A DNA stretch of 55,000 nt from Cristatella mucedo (lineage: Eukaryota > Bryozoa > Phylactolaemata > Cristatellidae), in the NCBI GenBank assembly GCA_009760855.2, contig WPIO01000010.1, positions 3,197,501 through 3,252,500 of the forward strand, given 5' to 3'. The notes below the pieces were generated by a model. That model was not told where the DNA came from. It did no database searches and saw only the letters and a list, made by a program, of their open reading frames with translations. How positions within the stretch are numbered: the stretch's first letter is position 1; every line of letters starts with the position of its first letter. The translations under genes and the position numbers were made by a program. Below, in pieces: positions 40,443 to 51,792 of this stretch.

Positions 40443-40709
40443 GGCACCCCTACAAGCAGCTATACTAGCAACTCTTACTAATGCTTGCAGGACAAAAGTG
40501 CCCAACTATACCAGAAATTGTTAATGATTTAATTGGTGTAACGGGTTGTCTTTCAATATCAGTAACCAGTATACCAAAAAGAAAGTTTGTGAAAGTAATA
40601 AAGCTCAGTTATGTCATGGGTTTATAATGCACTCGGAATCCGGTAAATGTCAGTTTTGAGCAAGCGAGTTACACTGCCCGTTCAACCATATTTTCTGAAG
40701 CGAAGCTAA

Positions 40710-40843
40710 AACAATATTCATTTGTATAGCGCCACAAGAGAACTTGATTAGTTCAGGCGCTTACATATGTCTGGGGGCTCGAGCCCACAACCTCAGCAAC
40801 ATCTTGATCGGGGCGAGCACTTTAACCGCTGGACAAAAGCTAT
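40710..40843 (-). repeat. SINE2 copy: tRNA-like head with LINE B-like tail
   Basis: Read on the minus strand: GTCCAGCGGTTAAAGTGCTC (A-box region), TTGTGGGCTCGAGCCCC (B-box region), then TAAGCGCCTGAACTAATC, AAGTTCTCTTGTGGCGC and TATACAAATG. Same organisation as 15110. Confidence 0.75.
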
Positions 40844-41099
40844 CTACGTTGGTTTTGATCTCTTCGTGCTCAAGGTTCAAGATTTCAATCGTATTCAGTC
40901 GACTCAGCTTATAAGAATACGCTAGGGCCGGCAAGTGGCCATTCTTATAGGCGGAGCATTCGCACGTGTGGAGCGGGACTAAAGCTAGAGTAAAGCTGGG
41001 ACGCGGAACTGCAATTCCTGTTAGCGGATTATTCCTAGATTCGATATTCTTATATGCACAGTCGACAACTAGGAAGACATACATTGGCAGACAGTAGAG

Positions 41100-42760
41100 G
41101 TTGACGTGCAGATCCAAGTTTTTATTTTTTGGGCCCCGCAAATGACTTGAATAGTGCTGCCATTTCCACAAGAGTAAGTCAAAACACTGGTTTCTATTCC
41201 AAATCTTACAGCGGTGTGACATGTTTACACAACAAATCTCATGCTGCTGAGCTCTCGCGTACTCGTCCCATGGCCTCAGATAGCCCGGGTCGGCCAGCCT
41301 ATTTACACAGTCGAGCGGCAATACAGCTGATATTTCCACGAAAAACCGCACAACCACTTTTTATTCCCAAGTTATGGAGAGCGGTGTGCAAAGTTTACCC
41401 AGCAGATTTCGTTGAACTTCTTACGCGTTCTCAGGCTATGCGCCAGACGGTCTGCCTAAATGTCGGTCCTAAGCAGTCAAACTGCGATACAGCTGCCATT
41501 TCAGCAAAAAGCTTCGAGCAACTGCAGTTTCGGTTGCAAATTATACCAAGCAGCGATCCAATTTAACTGAATTTCACGCGCTTACGTGACCTCAAGCTGT
41601 AGCCATTGCCACAGTAAGCGTTTCGCAGCAGAGGTTTGATACTAATTTACAGGAAACCCTTTTCTGGGTTTACTAACCAAACTTCACAGCACAGCGCGTG
41701 AGCTTTCTCGTGCTACGGCCTACAGGACCCGGACCAGTGAGCCTCTCTACTACTTATTCTAACGGCGATACAGCTACCGTGTCTATAATAAGTGTTGTAA
41801 ATCTTCGGTTTTTACGCCACTTTATGAATAAAAGTGCCTGCCTCGGGTTAGCCCACCTAGTTTCTTGACATTGGGTGGGTGCGTTTTAGTGCTGTGGTCC
41901 GGACCGTCAGAGGCCATTGCAATAAAATGCATTAGCGCAGTCGCATAAAATTTTATGGGTCAATCCTGATACTTGTTTTCCATAATGTGCATTCAAAACC
42001 CGCAGATTGACCGTCTATTGTTGGAATAGTAGCTACATCGCAGTTCGAAATGCAGAGCGGGCTGGGCCATCGGAGGCCATTGCATGAGAACTGACGTGGG
42101 CTGTATCATGAAGTTTGCTTGGAAAACTCGAAACGCTGTTGTCGCGTAAAATTGAAGTGCAATCGCTCAACACCTATTTTGGAAATGGTAGCTGTGTCAG
42201 TTAGATTACGAGTAGAGGCTGGCTGGTCAAAGCCATTGGAGGCCATAGCCTGAGAATGTCCATGCACTATGCCATAAAATTTGGTTGTTTAACCCGAAAC
42301 ACTTGTTTCCTATAATGCGGAATCGAGACCACAGTTGCATCAAGCCTATTATGGAAGTGGCACTTTTACCTGTTCAGAACTTCATGGCGGCCCTGGTCAT
42401 TGGAGGCTATTGCATTAGAACGCGGATGCGCAATTGCACAAAATTACGAGAGGGAACGCGTACCAGCATTTTCTACGACGTGGAATTAAAACCACGGTTT
42501 CGCGATACCTACTGTGGAAATATACGCGATATTATGGAAATGGCAGCTGTATCGCCATTCGAATGTGCAAATAGGCAGGCTGACCCGGGCCATTTGAGGA
42601 CCTAGTATAAAAACGCACAACTGCAGTTGCAGGAAATTTTGTGGGTATGTGGGTAAACCCGTTACACTATTCTGCATAACTTTGAATCAAAACCGCAGTG
42701 TTCTGACTATTATTGTGGAAGCGATAGTCGTATCCCAGTACACCAAAGTTATTCGTGGGA
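41100..42760. repeat. Inverted satellite array, units of about 160-185 bp
   Basis: A degenerate unit with GGAAATGGTAGCTGTATCGC, GGAGGCCATTGCATxAGAA and a CACTTGTTTCC...AATCGAxACC segment. In forward orientation its GGAAxTG motif starts at about 42023, 42181, 42353, 42536 and 42717. In reverse (GCTGCCATTTCC) it lies at about 41154, 41325, 41491, with weaker copies near 41597 and 41768. The direction flips around 41830-41880. Open frames in this region (for example 40761-41357 minus) follow from the repeat and are not credible genes. Confidence 0.7.
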
Positions 42761-42766
42761 CGTAAA

Positions 42767-43215
42767 GAATAATAACAATAATGCACTTGATAAAGCGCCC
42801 TCAGAGAACTCAACAGGTATACCCTACAGGGAGGGTGTAGGCATCACCAGCACGAGTCCACAGCAATAGCTTATAGGAGATGCTTGTCTGCCCATTGCTA
42901 ATTTAGCAAGTGTCTAGGGAGCAGGAAGAAGTACAGTAATTCCTGCTTTGCTGGTACTTGCAATCAACATTTCAAAGGACAAGAAACAGGCAGAGCACAT
43001 TACGGCAAAGACTGTATTGACTTGTAAAGACTGATTGGCATCGTGACCGAAGTTTAACCACATACCGTTGCAGCCGTAGTGCCTACTGAACGTGTAGGGA
43101 AAAGGCGGGCATGCTAGTCGCGACAGAGCTAGTCTCAAGCACATTAATGTGCTCGGCACTGCCATAATTGTAGAGATCTCTTTCTAGGCGCTTTACATTT
43201 GCTGCAAATGAAAAT
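42767..43215 (-). mobile_element. LINE B tail split by a 360-bp insert
   Basis: 42767-42813 has (AAT)n, TGCACTTGATAAAGCGCCCT, CAGAGAACTCAA; the tail resumes at 43171 with TCTCTTTCTAGGCGCTTTAC and ATTTGCTGCAAATG. The break falls exactly inside AACTCAA|TCTCTTT. Confidence 0.8.
42914..43104 (-). CDS. Exon-like reading frame inside the insert, unrecognised
   Basis: After an acceptor-like TTTTCCCTACACGTTCAG at about 43104, the minus strand reads CNGMWLNFGHDANQSLQV, then NTVFAVMCSACFLSFEMLIA (a plausible membrane helix), and ends with PAP before TAG. Varied, protein-like composition. Could be an exon or a retrocopied piece of a membrane-protein gene, or chance. Confidence 0.25.
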
Positions 43216-43254
43216 GCTTATGCTCGAAACATCAGTAACCTACCTCGGAACAGT

Positions 43255-43520
43255 TCTATTGTAATGTACCTCCGTCTGTAACCACAAAGTCATAAAGACC
43301 ATGTGGGTGTTAAGCAGGAGAGTTTTGTTTAGCGCACTCACAGCCTAAGCGGCTTTCGGTACGCATTCGGTAGCCAACAGACTTAGTCTCACGCAACAAA
43401 GAGAAAGTGGGAAGCATAGCAGAGTCAGGAGAGCAGTTGAGGTAGTGAGTAGCATGGAAGTAGCAGTTCAGGACGGCTGCAAAGGATGAGCAATAGTCGG
43501 CAGTAGGAGAGTAGTTTCTA
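43255..43520 (-). mobile_element. LINE A 3' end, reverse
   Basis: GTAATGTACCTCCGTCTGTA, CCATGTGGGTGTTAAGCAGG, AAGCGGCTTTCGGTACGCAT and GAGCAATAGTCGGCAGTAG are the reverse of the LINE A end seen at 16500-16797. Confidence 0.88.
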
Positions 43521-43892
43521 GTTGGAGATTCCCTTCGAGGAATTACACACAACCTGAGTGTCTAATTATAAAATCTGACAATTAAAATCTAACAATTAGG
43601 CTATATTAACTTTCTATGTAGCGATACCTTTTTAAAAATATTTTTAAAACTAGTATAAACAACAATGTGATGTAAGTTATACAATGGCTGCATTTTCACT
43701 GATAAAATACTCTTAATGATGAATATTTATTTAAGCTGGCACTCCTTAAAATTATTTTTGCATGCTTTTGCCAAACACGCTTTTTCGGGTTACCACTGCA
43801 GTCTTAATACCTTTCGGTAAAAACAAATCTGAATTACAGTAGTAGAGCATAGACACGACCGGATAACGGAAGGTTGGTCGGAAAGTGGTAGG

Positions 43893-44478
43893 CTGGCCTA
43901 TTGCGGCTATTTAGAATGTCTACTTTTTTATGTCTTACTTCGGTCTTACTTCAGTCTGTAGTGCTTGAATCACCAAAACCAGGGAAGTGGTCCAAGACCG
44001 ATTGAAGAGTGAACAAAGACAGAGACGTTGGGCATGGTTCTGCTTCTTGACCAAGACAGACAAGACCGACGGAAGCCAAAAACGAGCGACCGATCCTACA
44101 TGCAATCAAGGGTAACCTGCCATAGCTACAAGAGGCTCATCAGACAGGACCCAAGAAATTATCGATGCGTCGTTCGAGATTCGCTGGAAAATTACGAGGT
44201 CTTCCTATAGGAGTCAGTCTCTGAGGCGGCTGGCAATTAAGTCTATTGCGAAAAGGTTTCCTATCACCGGGAAAGGATGCTGTAGTTTGATCCGCGAAGC
44301 AGAGAGCCAGCCGATGCCCAACACCAACAGGCAGTGTGCCGGCGAGCCCAGCGATACGAACCATGCAGAGAACTACAAACCGCAGATGCATCGTCGAGGG
44401 TTTTTCCTACTTTTCCAACTAAGCGATTTTCTCACAATAACTTTAGTGGTGAAGCCGGTGAGCAGCTAGGCGGAAGCA
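43893..44478. repeat. Dispersed repeat D, copy 1
   Basis: Shares long stretches with 51320-51792, for example CATGGTTCTGCTTCTTGACC, TGCGTCGTTCGAGA, TTCCTATAGGAGTCAG and GAGGCGGCTGGC. Contains about 110 bases (44285-44394) absent from copy 2. Unknown class. Confidence 0.75.
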
Positions 44479-45029
44479 AGACGGCAGGCATTTTGCTAGC
44501 GAGAAACAGGACTGAAGTTAGATAATCGTTCAAACGCGGCTTTAAAAAGAGATCAGATGCGATGGCTAGCCGTTGAGGCGGTGTACTTTTAATGAAGTAT
44601 TAAGCATTAGGTGGCTATCGGAGAGGTACGCTAAATTCCGAGCCCTTGGCGATCGCACTGCAGCATCCCAAAGCAAAGACTTCATCCAGCTTCACACTTC
44701 AGATGTCTTATATGTGTGAGCTTCGTTTTATCATCATTTAGCTTAGGAAGAAATTTTGAGATCTAAGAATATCTTGAGATTGAATGCCTGCAAGGTAAGC
44801 TTTCAGTTTATCAATCGGTGCCGTCGATTCTGATGATTTAAATGACAAGTATACAGCGGGCCGATCCCGAGAGCCCTAATCACTTTTCCTAGAGGCTCCG
44901 TATAAACGGATCAAAGAGCAAAGGATCGAGAAGAGACCCTGATAAAACTCCACGGGCGACTGGTCTGCTTGATGAGACGCCAATACAACACGACGCGGAC
45001 TGAACACGATTTGCCAAGTAGTATTCAAG

Positions 45030-45083
45030 CTACAACCAAGCCACGTCCGAGCGATCAATCGTTCGGACGTGGCTTGGTTGTAG
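45030..45083. repeat. Near-perfect 54-nt hairpin
   Basis: Left arm 45030-45050 and right arm 45063-45083 are perfect 21-base inverted repeats (arm ends CTACAACCAAGCC / GGCTTGGTTGTAG). The 12-base spacer adds four more pairs around a two-base loop. Lies at the end of a decayed reverse transcriptase fragment. Confidence 0.95.
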
Positions 45084-45335
45084 ATGGATATCGTGATCAG
45101 AAATGTCAAATGCATCCGGTAGATCGAGCATGACCAGTGCACTGACGTTCCCACCATTGCTTCTGCTCATATTGTCGTTGGTCAAACAGAAGAGAGTAGT
45201 TTCAGTGGCACGGTTATGCTTCAATCCCGGCTGCATTTTCTTTCGACAATTCGTCCTTGTGAATGTGTTCTACAAGCTGCTTTACCGAAATCTTTCGGAG
45301 AATATTCGACGGATAGGAAGGGGAGAGAGTAGGCG
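45063..45335 (-). mobile_element. LINE RT fragment, reverse (A/B-related)
   Basis: Minus frame reads LKHNRATETTLFCLTNDNMS, then GGNVSALVMLDLPDAFDISD, the RT palm motif with LDLSxAFDTxDH partly mutated, then TIDRSDVAWL. Ends where the hairpin begins. Confidence 0.8.
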
Positions 45336-45990
45336 ATAGTTTGCTAGGACCTCAGAATTGAATACGGGCTTTTAATGCATTGGTAAAACGAGTTCTGATT
45401 TGAAAGACTTTAACAACTCTTCTATCCAGAGATGCATTAAAAACCTGAGTTACAGCTGGACCGAGTTTGTCCGCCTGAGAAGATCAAATAGGCGATAGTA
45501 TTATGTCTCCAGGCGGCGACTTCTGTTTACTGGACTTAATTAAGGGGTGTCACAGGCTGCAACTGCACGCTCGCTTCAGTCGACGGCTTTATGAAGCCAC
45601 AACAGCCACGACCGTGCAATTCCTTCACAAAAGAATGTGGAAATCAAACAACTAGTATCCTCCTAGTTAAACCGCTCTCGAGTTGAGTAAATGATTTACA
45701 TTTTCTCACGCTCTGACTGGCATAACTACTGTAGGCGAATGGAGAAAAAGCCCTAGCTTTTCTTCGCTCGCGGGTGTAGACACGTGTGTAGTCTTGAACA
45801 TGGCTAGATCAGGCCCAGAGTTTTTAAAACAAATTTTCAAGCCTAGGCTTTTCGCGGATTACCCGCTACAGAACCAGAACCAACGATCTGGGTCGCGAGG
45901 ACCGAGCCCCTTACCCCTGGGTAAAGACCCGGGAGTAGCCGCGATTATGGAAAATAAAGCTCCAAGACGTTGGATGACGTATACAGCAAA

Positions 45991-47340
45991 ATAATAATAA
46001 TGCACTTGATAATGCGCCCTCAGAGAACTCCATCTCTTTCTAGGCGCTTTACATTTGCTGCAAAGGGAAATGCAAGTGAATGATGAGTAATATCATGCTT
46101 GATAAACAAACAAAATGAATAACATGGTTAAGGGTGACATGCACAGGGTCAGCATGCAAATGTGGTTAGTGGCAGCGTGCACAGTGTCAGCACGCATAAG
46201 CACGTGAAGGACGAATCACAGGGACCCACTAAATGCTGTCCTAAATAGGTGTGTTTTTAAGTTTTTTCAAATGTGGTCAAGTCAGGGGATGTTCTGACGC
46301 AAGTCGGGAGGGAGTTCCAGGCTTTGGGAGCATACGAACTAAATGCACGGTCTCCAAAGGATTTAAGGTTTGTACGAGGTATTTCTAGACTGTTGGATTC
46401 CGAAAAGCGGGTGGTACGATTCTTGGCTTGATGGGGGAGTAGATCTGAGAGATAGGCTGGAGCCAAAGAATGAAGTGACCTAAAAGTGAGCGACAAAATC
46501 TTGAAGTCAGTCCGTTGCTTGTCTGGGAGCCAGTGCAGGTCGGCAAGAAGTGGTGTGATGTGGCAACTGCGACGCTCACGACAGACAAGCCTAGCTGCTG
46601 AGTTTTGCACAAGCTGCAATCGCCTGATCGCACATGCTGGTAGGCCAGTAAGCAGTGAGTTGCAGAAGTCGAGACGAGATGTCACGAATGCATGGACCAA
46701 CTTAGACGTGGTATCCTTATCTAAACAAGCCCGAATTTTAGCAATGTTATGAAGCTGAAAATAGGCAGATTTGACTGTGGTGCTGATGTGGTCGTCTAAC
46801 GAGAGGTCGCTTTGGAATATAACACCTTGATTTCGAGCTGATTCGACAGGAGATATGCTGGCAGAGCCAATTTTGAGAGACAGCCGTTCTAATCTCTGAA
46901 TCACACTGGGTTTACCCATAACTAGTAAGTTAGTTTTGTCATCGTTTAGTTTTAGAAAATTTGCTGCCATCCATGTGCGGATGTCATCAATGCATGCAGC
47001 AAGTGAGTTTAGAGAATTTGAGGTGCTCGAAGGCTGGGACGGATCAAAGCAAAGGTACAACTGAGTGTCATCCGCGTAGAAGTGAAAGCCTAGATTGTGC
47101 TTGGCAATCACATCAGCAAGAGGGAGAGTATAAACCGTGAAAATAACCGGACCTAACACGGAGCCCTGAGGTACCCCATATTTCAGAGGTACCTCGGATG
47201 ATCTTTGTCCATTCACGTCAATACTGTGGAGTCTCCCACTGAGATAGGACCTGAACCACTGCAGAGCAGTGCCAGTGATGCCCAGGCACGATGAGAGGCG
47301 CTCTAGAAGAACTTTGTGATCAATAGTATCAAAATGTATC
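45991..47340 (-). mobile_element. LINE B copy, best preserved, reverse transcriptase frame open
   Basis: CR1/L2-like non-LTR retrotransposon. The frame is open from about 47337 to 46257 (about 360 codons): [54 protein letters not shown] (catalytic YADD), WMAANFLKLNDDKTNLLVMG, DLSLDDHISTTVKSAYFQLH, TSRLDFCNSLLTGLPACAI, LLADLHWLPDKQRTDFKI, APKAWNSLPT. It ends early in LTTFEKT where the copy at 12600 has LTTFKKN, by a one-base change in an A run. 3' UTR and tail follow to 45991. The 5' part (endonuclease, N-terminal RT) is missing, so it cannot be autonomous as it stands. Confidence 0.95.
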
Positions 47341-47727
47341 TAACCAAAATCAGAAATTGTTTCAAGAGTCAGCTAGAGCAAGCAGAGCTGAACTCGCATG
47401 TCAAATTTTACCCTGTTACGTATAAAGTATCAGCCAAGTTCTAAATTTTACAGGCTCAAACCTGGACTCGAAATGAAGCTTTATGAGAGTCACAAGAATG
47501 CACCTCAACAAGCTTCACCCATGCACCTCAATCTACCAAGGTTCGACAAGTAGTAATACATGTCGCATATGATACAGAGATCTGTAAATCGTTTATTTGT
47601 GAATATGTTTCTTCGGTCAACAGTTGAGTCAGACGTTGTTTGCATAGCCATTTTTTTACGCGGACGTCCAAGTTACGTTATCTAATGTAGCTACGTTATG
47701 TTACATAGTTTACGTGGAGTTTAACTG

Positions 47728-48126
47728 TTTACCTATACCTCGTACAAACCTCAAATGATTTGGAAACCGTGCCTTTAGTTTGTATGCTTCCAAAGCTTGG
47801 AGCTCACTCCCGACTTTCGTCACGACATCCTCTGACTTGACCACATTAAAAAGAAATTAAAAGCGCACGTATTTATCACAGCATTTAGTGGGTCGCTGTG
47901 ATTCGTCTTTTATTTGCTTATGCGTGTTGACACTGTGCATACTGAAACTAACCACACTTGCATGCTGATCCTGTGCTTGTCACCCTACCATGTTATTCTT
48001 GTTGTTTATTGAGCATGCTACTACTAACTATTCAACCAAGCTTCCTTTGCAGCAAATGTAAAACGCCTAAAAAGAGATTGAGTTCTCTGAGAGTGCTTAA
48101 TCAGGTCTGTTACTATCATTATTATC
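47728..48126 (+). mobile_element. LINE B 3' fragment
   Basis: TACCTCGTACAAACCTCAAA, GCTTCCAAAGCTTGGAGCTC, then the 3' UTR, GCAAATGTAAAACGCCTAAA and a (TTA)-rich tail. Lies about 390 bases beyond the LINE B copy of opposite direction. Confidence 0.85.
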
Positions 48127-48549
48127 CTTAAGTCGTCAGAACTTCGATCAAGTTTCTAAAATATTTGTCTTTCTTAAGGTACCCTACACATATATTCGAT
48201 TGTCGGATGAATTTTGTAAGTATTTTCTTGGCATTCCCCCTTAAAGTGCAACCACTGACTGTGGCGGGCTTAAACTCCAAATCCGTCTACTAGTGTGCCA
48301 TTCTTTTCAACCCATTCTCAGCCGGAGTTTCCATGACGGTTTAGTGTATACATATAAAGATATACAAAGATGCACTTGTAGACGAAAGGACTTTCTAGAA
48401 GGCTCCCCTTTCTGACAAGAGGATATTCTTAACCGAGAGGATTCCAAAAATCTTAAATTACTCTTCGCTATGCTTTACATACATTGAGGACACGATGGCG
48501 GAGCACAGTTCGTCACGAGAACCTGGTAACGTTGCCTAGCAATGAAGAA

Positions 48550-48677
<128 letters not shown>

Positions 48678-49084
48678 AAATAACTAGCCTTATATGATAA
48701 TAGGTGGGTTGTCACGGATCTATTTCCTCTTCGCTTCGGGATTGAGAAGTCAAGAGTCCAACTCAAGAAGGCGACGCAACCTTTTTTCTTCCTTTCAAGA
48801 GCTACGACATCCATCTTTTCATCCTAAGAATGCAGGCAGGCGTCCTAGACATCAAGCTGAGGTTTCAGCTACGTGCTGTGCTTTTAAGTTAATGCTTTCT
48901 GAAGGTAAGAACCGAGATGTTTCCAAAGTTTTTGAATGGGATGGTCACGGAATTCGCTCGAATAATGCTGTTCAGCAAAAAGAAATTGCACCTCAAGAGT
49001 TGCTACGGCAGAGCTAGAATTCCTTATTTCCGGGAGCAAGCTCCCCCATCAAGTTTTGGAGAGCGAATCTCCTGGAAATTGCAT

Positions 49085-49260
49085 GCATATAGGGAACCAC
49101 TAGGTCTTAGCCTAAGGGGTAAGGTTCGCGAACTTCACGAACCAAGTCGTGGGTTCGAGTCCTGCAGCGAACAATCCTGTATTACCTGCTGCCAGCCGGG
49201 TGATAAGCGCGACAAGTCCTCTGCCGCTACATAAACGAAGCTGTTGAATCTTCTAGTATT
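49085..49260 (+). repeat. SINE1 copy (tRNA-derived)
   Basis: A-box-like TTAGCCTAAGGGGTAAGG, B box GTGGGTTCGAGTCCTGC, body CAGCCGGGTGATAAGC, end CGAAGCTGTTGAATCTTCTA. Confidence 0.82.
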
Positions 49261-49429
49261 TACTGCTTACTTTAGTTTTGAAGGCATGAAGCGCTTGCAT
49301 TGTGAAATTTGTGAGACAGGAGCAAACATGCAGCAGTCGCTCGCGGACATCGCCAAGTCAGCTATGCCCCCACTCAGCTCCTCGCTCACTCTCGCTCCAT
49401 TACAATCAACGTGCACGTGAATAAATAAA

Positions 49430-49605
49430 TCCTAGCTGCTTAAACGGCCTCTTTTTGTATAACAACAGAAGAGCCTTTACGGCTATCACCACCGCTTGCA
49501 GTGGCGATAAAGGGTCACCCACCGCAGGAATCGAACCCACGACCTCGGGACCGAGATCGTGAAAGCAACCGCCTTACCTAGTGTGCCATCACGGCTCAGG
49601 TAGGG
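49430..49605 (-). repeat. SINE1 copy, reverse, best preserved
   Basis: Minus strand: GAGCCGTGATGGCACACTAG, GGTAAGGCGGTTGCTTTC (A-box region), GTGGGTTCGATTCCTGCGG (B box, 49527-49537 core), CCACTGCAAGCGGTGGTGAT, AGCCGTAAAGGCTCTTCTG, ending in AGCAGCTAGGATTTATT. A pol III-type SINE, not a functional tRNA: the cloverleaf does not close at the acceptor stem. Confidence 0.85.
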
Positions 49606-49644
49606 GAAACCGTCCGGCACTCGGTCCGTTTTAAAGCGATCGCG

Positions 49645-49925
49645 CCGACTTTCGTGCATTTCAGGGCGAAGCGATGCCAGCCTTAGGACCGAGGCTTGAG
49701 CTCGATGTTTAGTGTTCCTGGTTTATGTGCACATACTCAAGAGCGTTTAGCATGACCGGTTTTCGGCAAGCGAACGTAGGATTGCATCACTAGTCGCCGG
49801 AACTTCTTGACCCGCGTCCGTTTCTGCCGGAGGTGTCAAGCTGCAGTACTTCCGCGTCAAACTGACAGAGGTTGTTGCATTCTGTAGGGCTTACTTCCAG
49901 ATGCTTTACTGTGTGACGCTTGCCA
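49645..49925. repeat. Dispersed repeat E, copy 1
   Basis: Shares CTTTCGTGCATTTCAGG, GCGATGCCAGCCTTAGGA, GAGGCTTGAGCTCGATGTTT, CATGACCGGTTTTCGGCAAG and GTGACGCTTGCCATCACT-type sequence with 51791-52255. Unknown class. Confidence 0.75.
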
Positions 49926-50079
49926 TCACTATGGTAGAAGTGTAACCGCGTAGAGGTTCGTCCCCCGGTTCTCTACCGGTGGACTGTGTGATGCAGTGCT
50001 GCAGTGCGGTTAAAACACAGGCGGCCACAACTGGGTGCCGAAAGCAGCAGTTTATTGTAGGCCTGTTAGTAGTGGTTAC

Positions 50080-50740
50080 GCGCCGGCGCAAGCGCTTTAC
50101 ACGGCGCGTACCGGACCGACGGAGTTAACTGTGCGAACTCCCGAAGACCGAGTATAACCAACTACCCTGTGCGTTTACGCGGCGCGTACCGGACCGACGG
50201 AGTTAACTGCGCGAACTCCCGAAGCCCGGGTATAATACACTAACCTATGCGCGCGTCGCTAGCAATTGCGAAGGCGGGTTGCTACAGCACCCCAAGATAC
50301 GAGGAGCTAACTGAGTAGCCGGCAGAACACAACTGCGCAGTCTAAGTTGCACTTAGCTGTCCGTCGTCGTAGGTTTGCCTCTCGTGCTCTTGAAGCGTAG
50401 TCTCGCCTCGACTCCCAAGCTGCAGCCCTGAGCTCTCGGGGCGTAGTCTCTGCTCGACTACCCAAGCTGTCTCCCGGCTCTCGGGGCGTAGTCTCTCAGC
50501 TCGACTCATTATGTTCTCTCTCCTTTCAACTCCTCACCTCAACGTCTGCACCAGGCTTCATTCTAACTTTAGCGGGTAGACCAGGAGTCAGGCTTGTACT
50601 AGCTGTCCAAGTCGAACCCGCTAAGACAACCACATTAGTCGCTCCATCTCCTAACCGCATCGCCTGCATAAAGCTCCATTCTAACCTGAGCTAGGTGAGT
50701 CAGGAGCTGGGTCTGTACTAGGCGCCCTAGTCGACCCCCC
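50080..50740. repeat. GC-rich tandem repeats
   Basis: Three adjacent arrays: a 78-bp unit twice (50103, 50181; GGCGCGTACCGGACCGACGG), a 45-46-bp unit starting GCGTAGTCTC at 50395, 50441 and 50486, and an imperfect ~118-bp pair (TTCATTCTAACTTTAGCGGG / TCCATTCTAACCTGAGCTAG) followed by a C11 run near 50737. Confidence 0.8.
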
Positions 50741-50814
50741 CCCCCTCTAAGGCAAGGGCTCCCATCGCGGCTAAGCTGAGAGCTGCACCAGTGCAGAAGC
50801 GTGGCTAAGTTGAA

Positions 50815-51235
50815 CGGTCAGTTGAGGAAGTGAATAGTATTTACTTGGCAGCGAAGAATGGCTGAAAAGGCTTCGCAAGAGTCGGCAGCAGGAGAGATTA
50901 AGCATACGAGTTGTGAAGTGAGTCACCACAGTCTAGGACCTGCACTGCACTGCAAAAGCTTCTGCAGCGACAGTCTTTAAGCAAAACATGAAATGGCTTA
51001 TCTATTGTCCCTAAAGGGTCTGAGGGCACGGTAAGGCTGAAATTGGTGCAGCCGTTCAGCTGTGCATGAAGAAGCCAAGCCATGGAGGGCCTTGTGGATC
51101 AACGTGAGAACTATGCTTTGCTTACGAGTGCCATCGTAACTCTTTCAGCAAAGGAGCCACATGACCAAGCCTCCTGGATTTTTTGACTGATCATGCAGCC
51201 ACATTGCACCAACAGCAGAAGCTTGGTGACTTTTT
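50815..51235 (-). mobile_element. LINE A fragment, reverse
   Basis: GAAGAATGGCTGAAAAGGC, GAGTCGGCAGCAGGAGAG, GTCTGAGGGCACGGTAAGGC, GAGGGCCTTGTGGATCAACG and ACTCTTTCAGCAAAGGAGCC follow the reverse LINE A order (YLAELL ... LLKEL region). Confidence 0.85.
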
Positions 51236-51319
51236 TAGTAGGGCATCCGAATCTGAATGTCGGTAGTACAGCCTAGACATAACCAGGTATCTGATAAGAT
51301 CGTTAGCCAGATAGTAACA

Positions 51320-51792
51320 AGCGAGGCCAACTTTGGTTATTTAAACGGTCTGCTTTTTATGAGTCTCTCTTCGGTCTTGCTTTAGTCTTTAGTGGTTGCA
51401 TCACCAAAACTAGGAATGTGGTCCAAGGCTGGTTGAAGACCGAACAAAGACAGAGGCATTGGGCATGGTTCTGCTTCTTGACCAAGACAGAAAAGACCGA
51501 CTGAAGCCGCAAACGATTGACCCATCCTACATGCAATAAAGGGAAAACTGCAATTGCTACAAGAGGCTTGTCAGACAGGACCTCAGAAATTACCGATGCG
51601 TCGTTCGAGACTCGCTGGAAAATCACGAGCTCTTCCTATAGGAGTCAGACGCTGAGGCGGCTGGCGATAAAGTCTATTTCGAAAAGGTTGCAGTGCACCG
51701 GAAATTGATGTATAGTGGAGGGCTTTCCTACCTCCCCAGCTAAAGCAATTTTCACGAGATAAGTTTAAGGGTGGAGCAGGTAGCCGCTGATC
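51320..51792. repeat. Dispersed repeat D, copy 2
   Basis: Second copy of the repeat at 43893-44478, lacking its internal 110 bases. Directly followed by repeat E copy 2. Confidence 0.75.

Noticed and set aside
40761-41357. 198-codon open frame, minus strand
   Set aside because: Runs through SINE2 head, unique sequence and satellite units; no conserved domain.
49085-49605. Possible tRNA genes (B boxes GGTTCGAGTCC and GGTTCGATTCC)
   Set aside because: Acceptor stems do not pair and each is followed by the same non-tRNA body, so they are SINEs.
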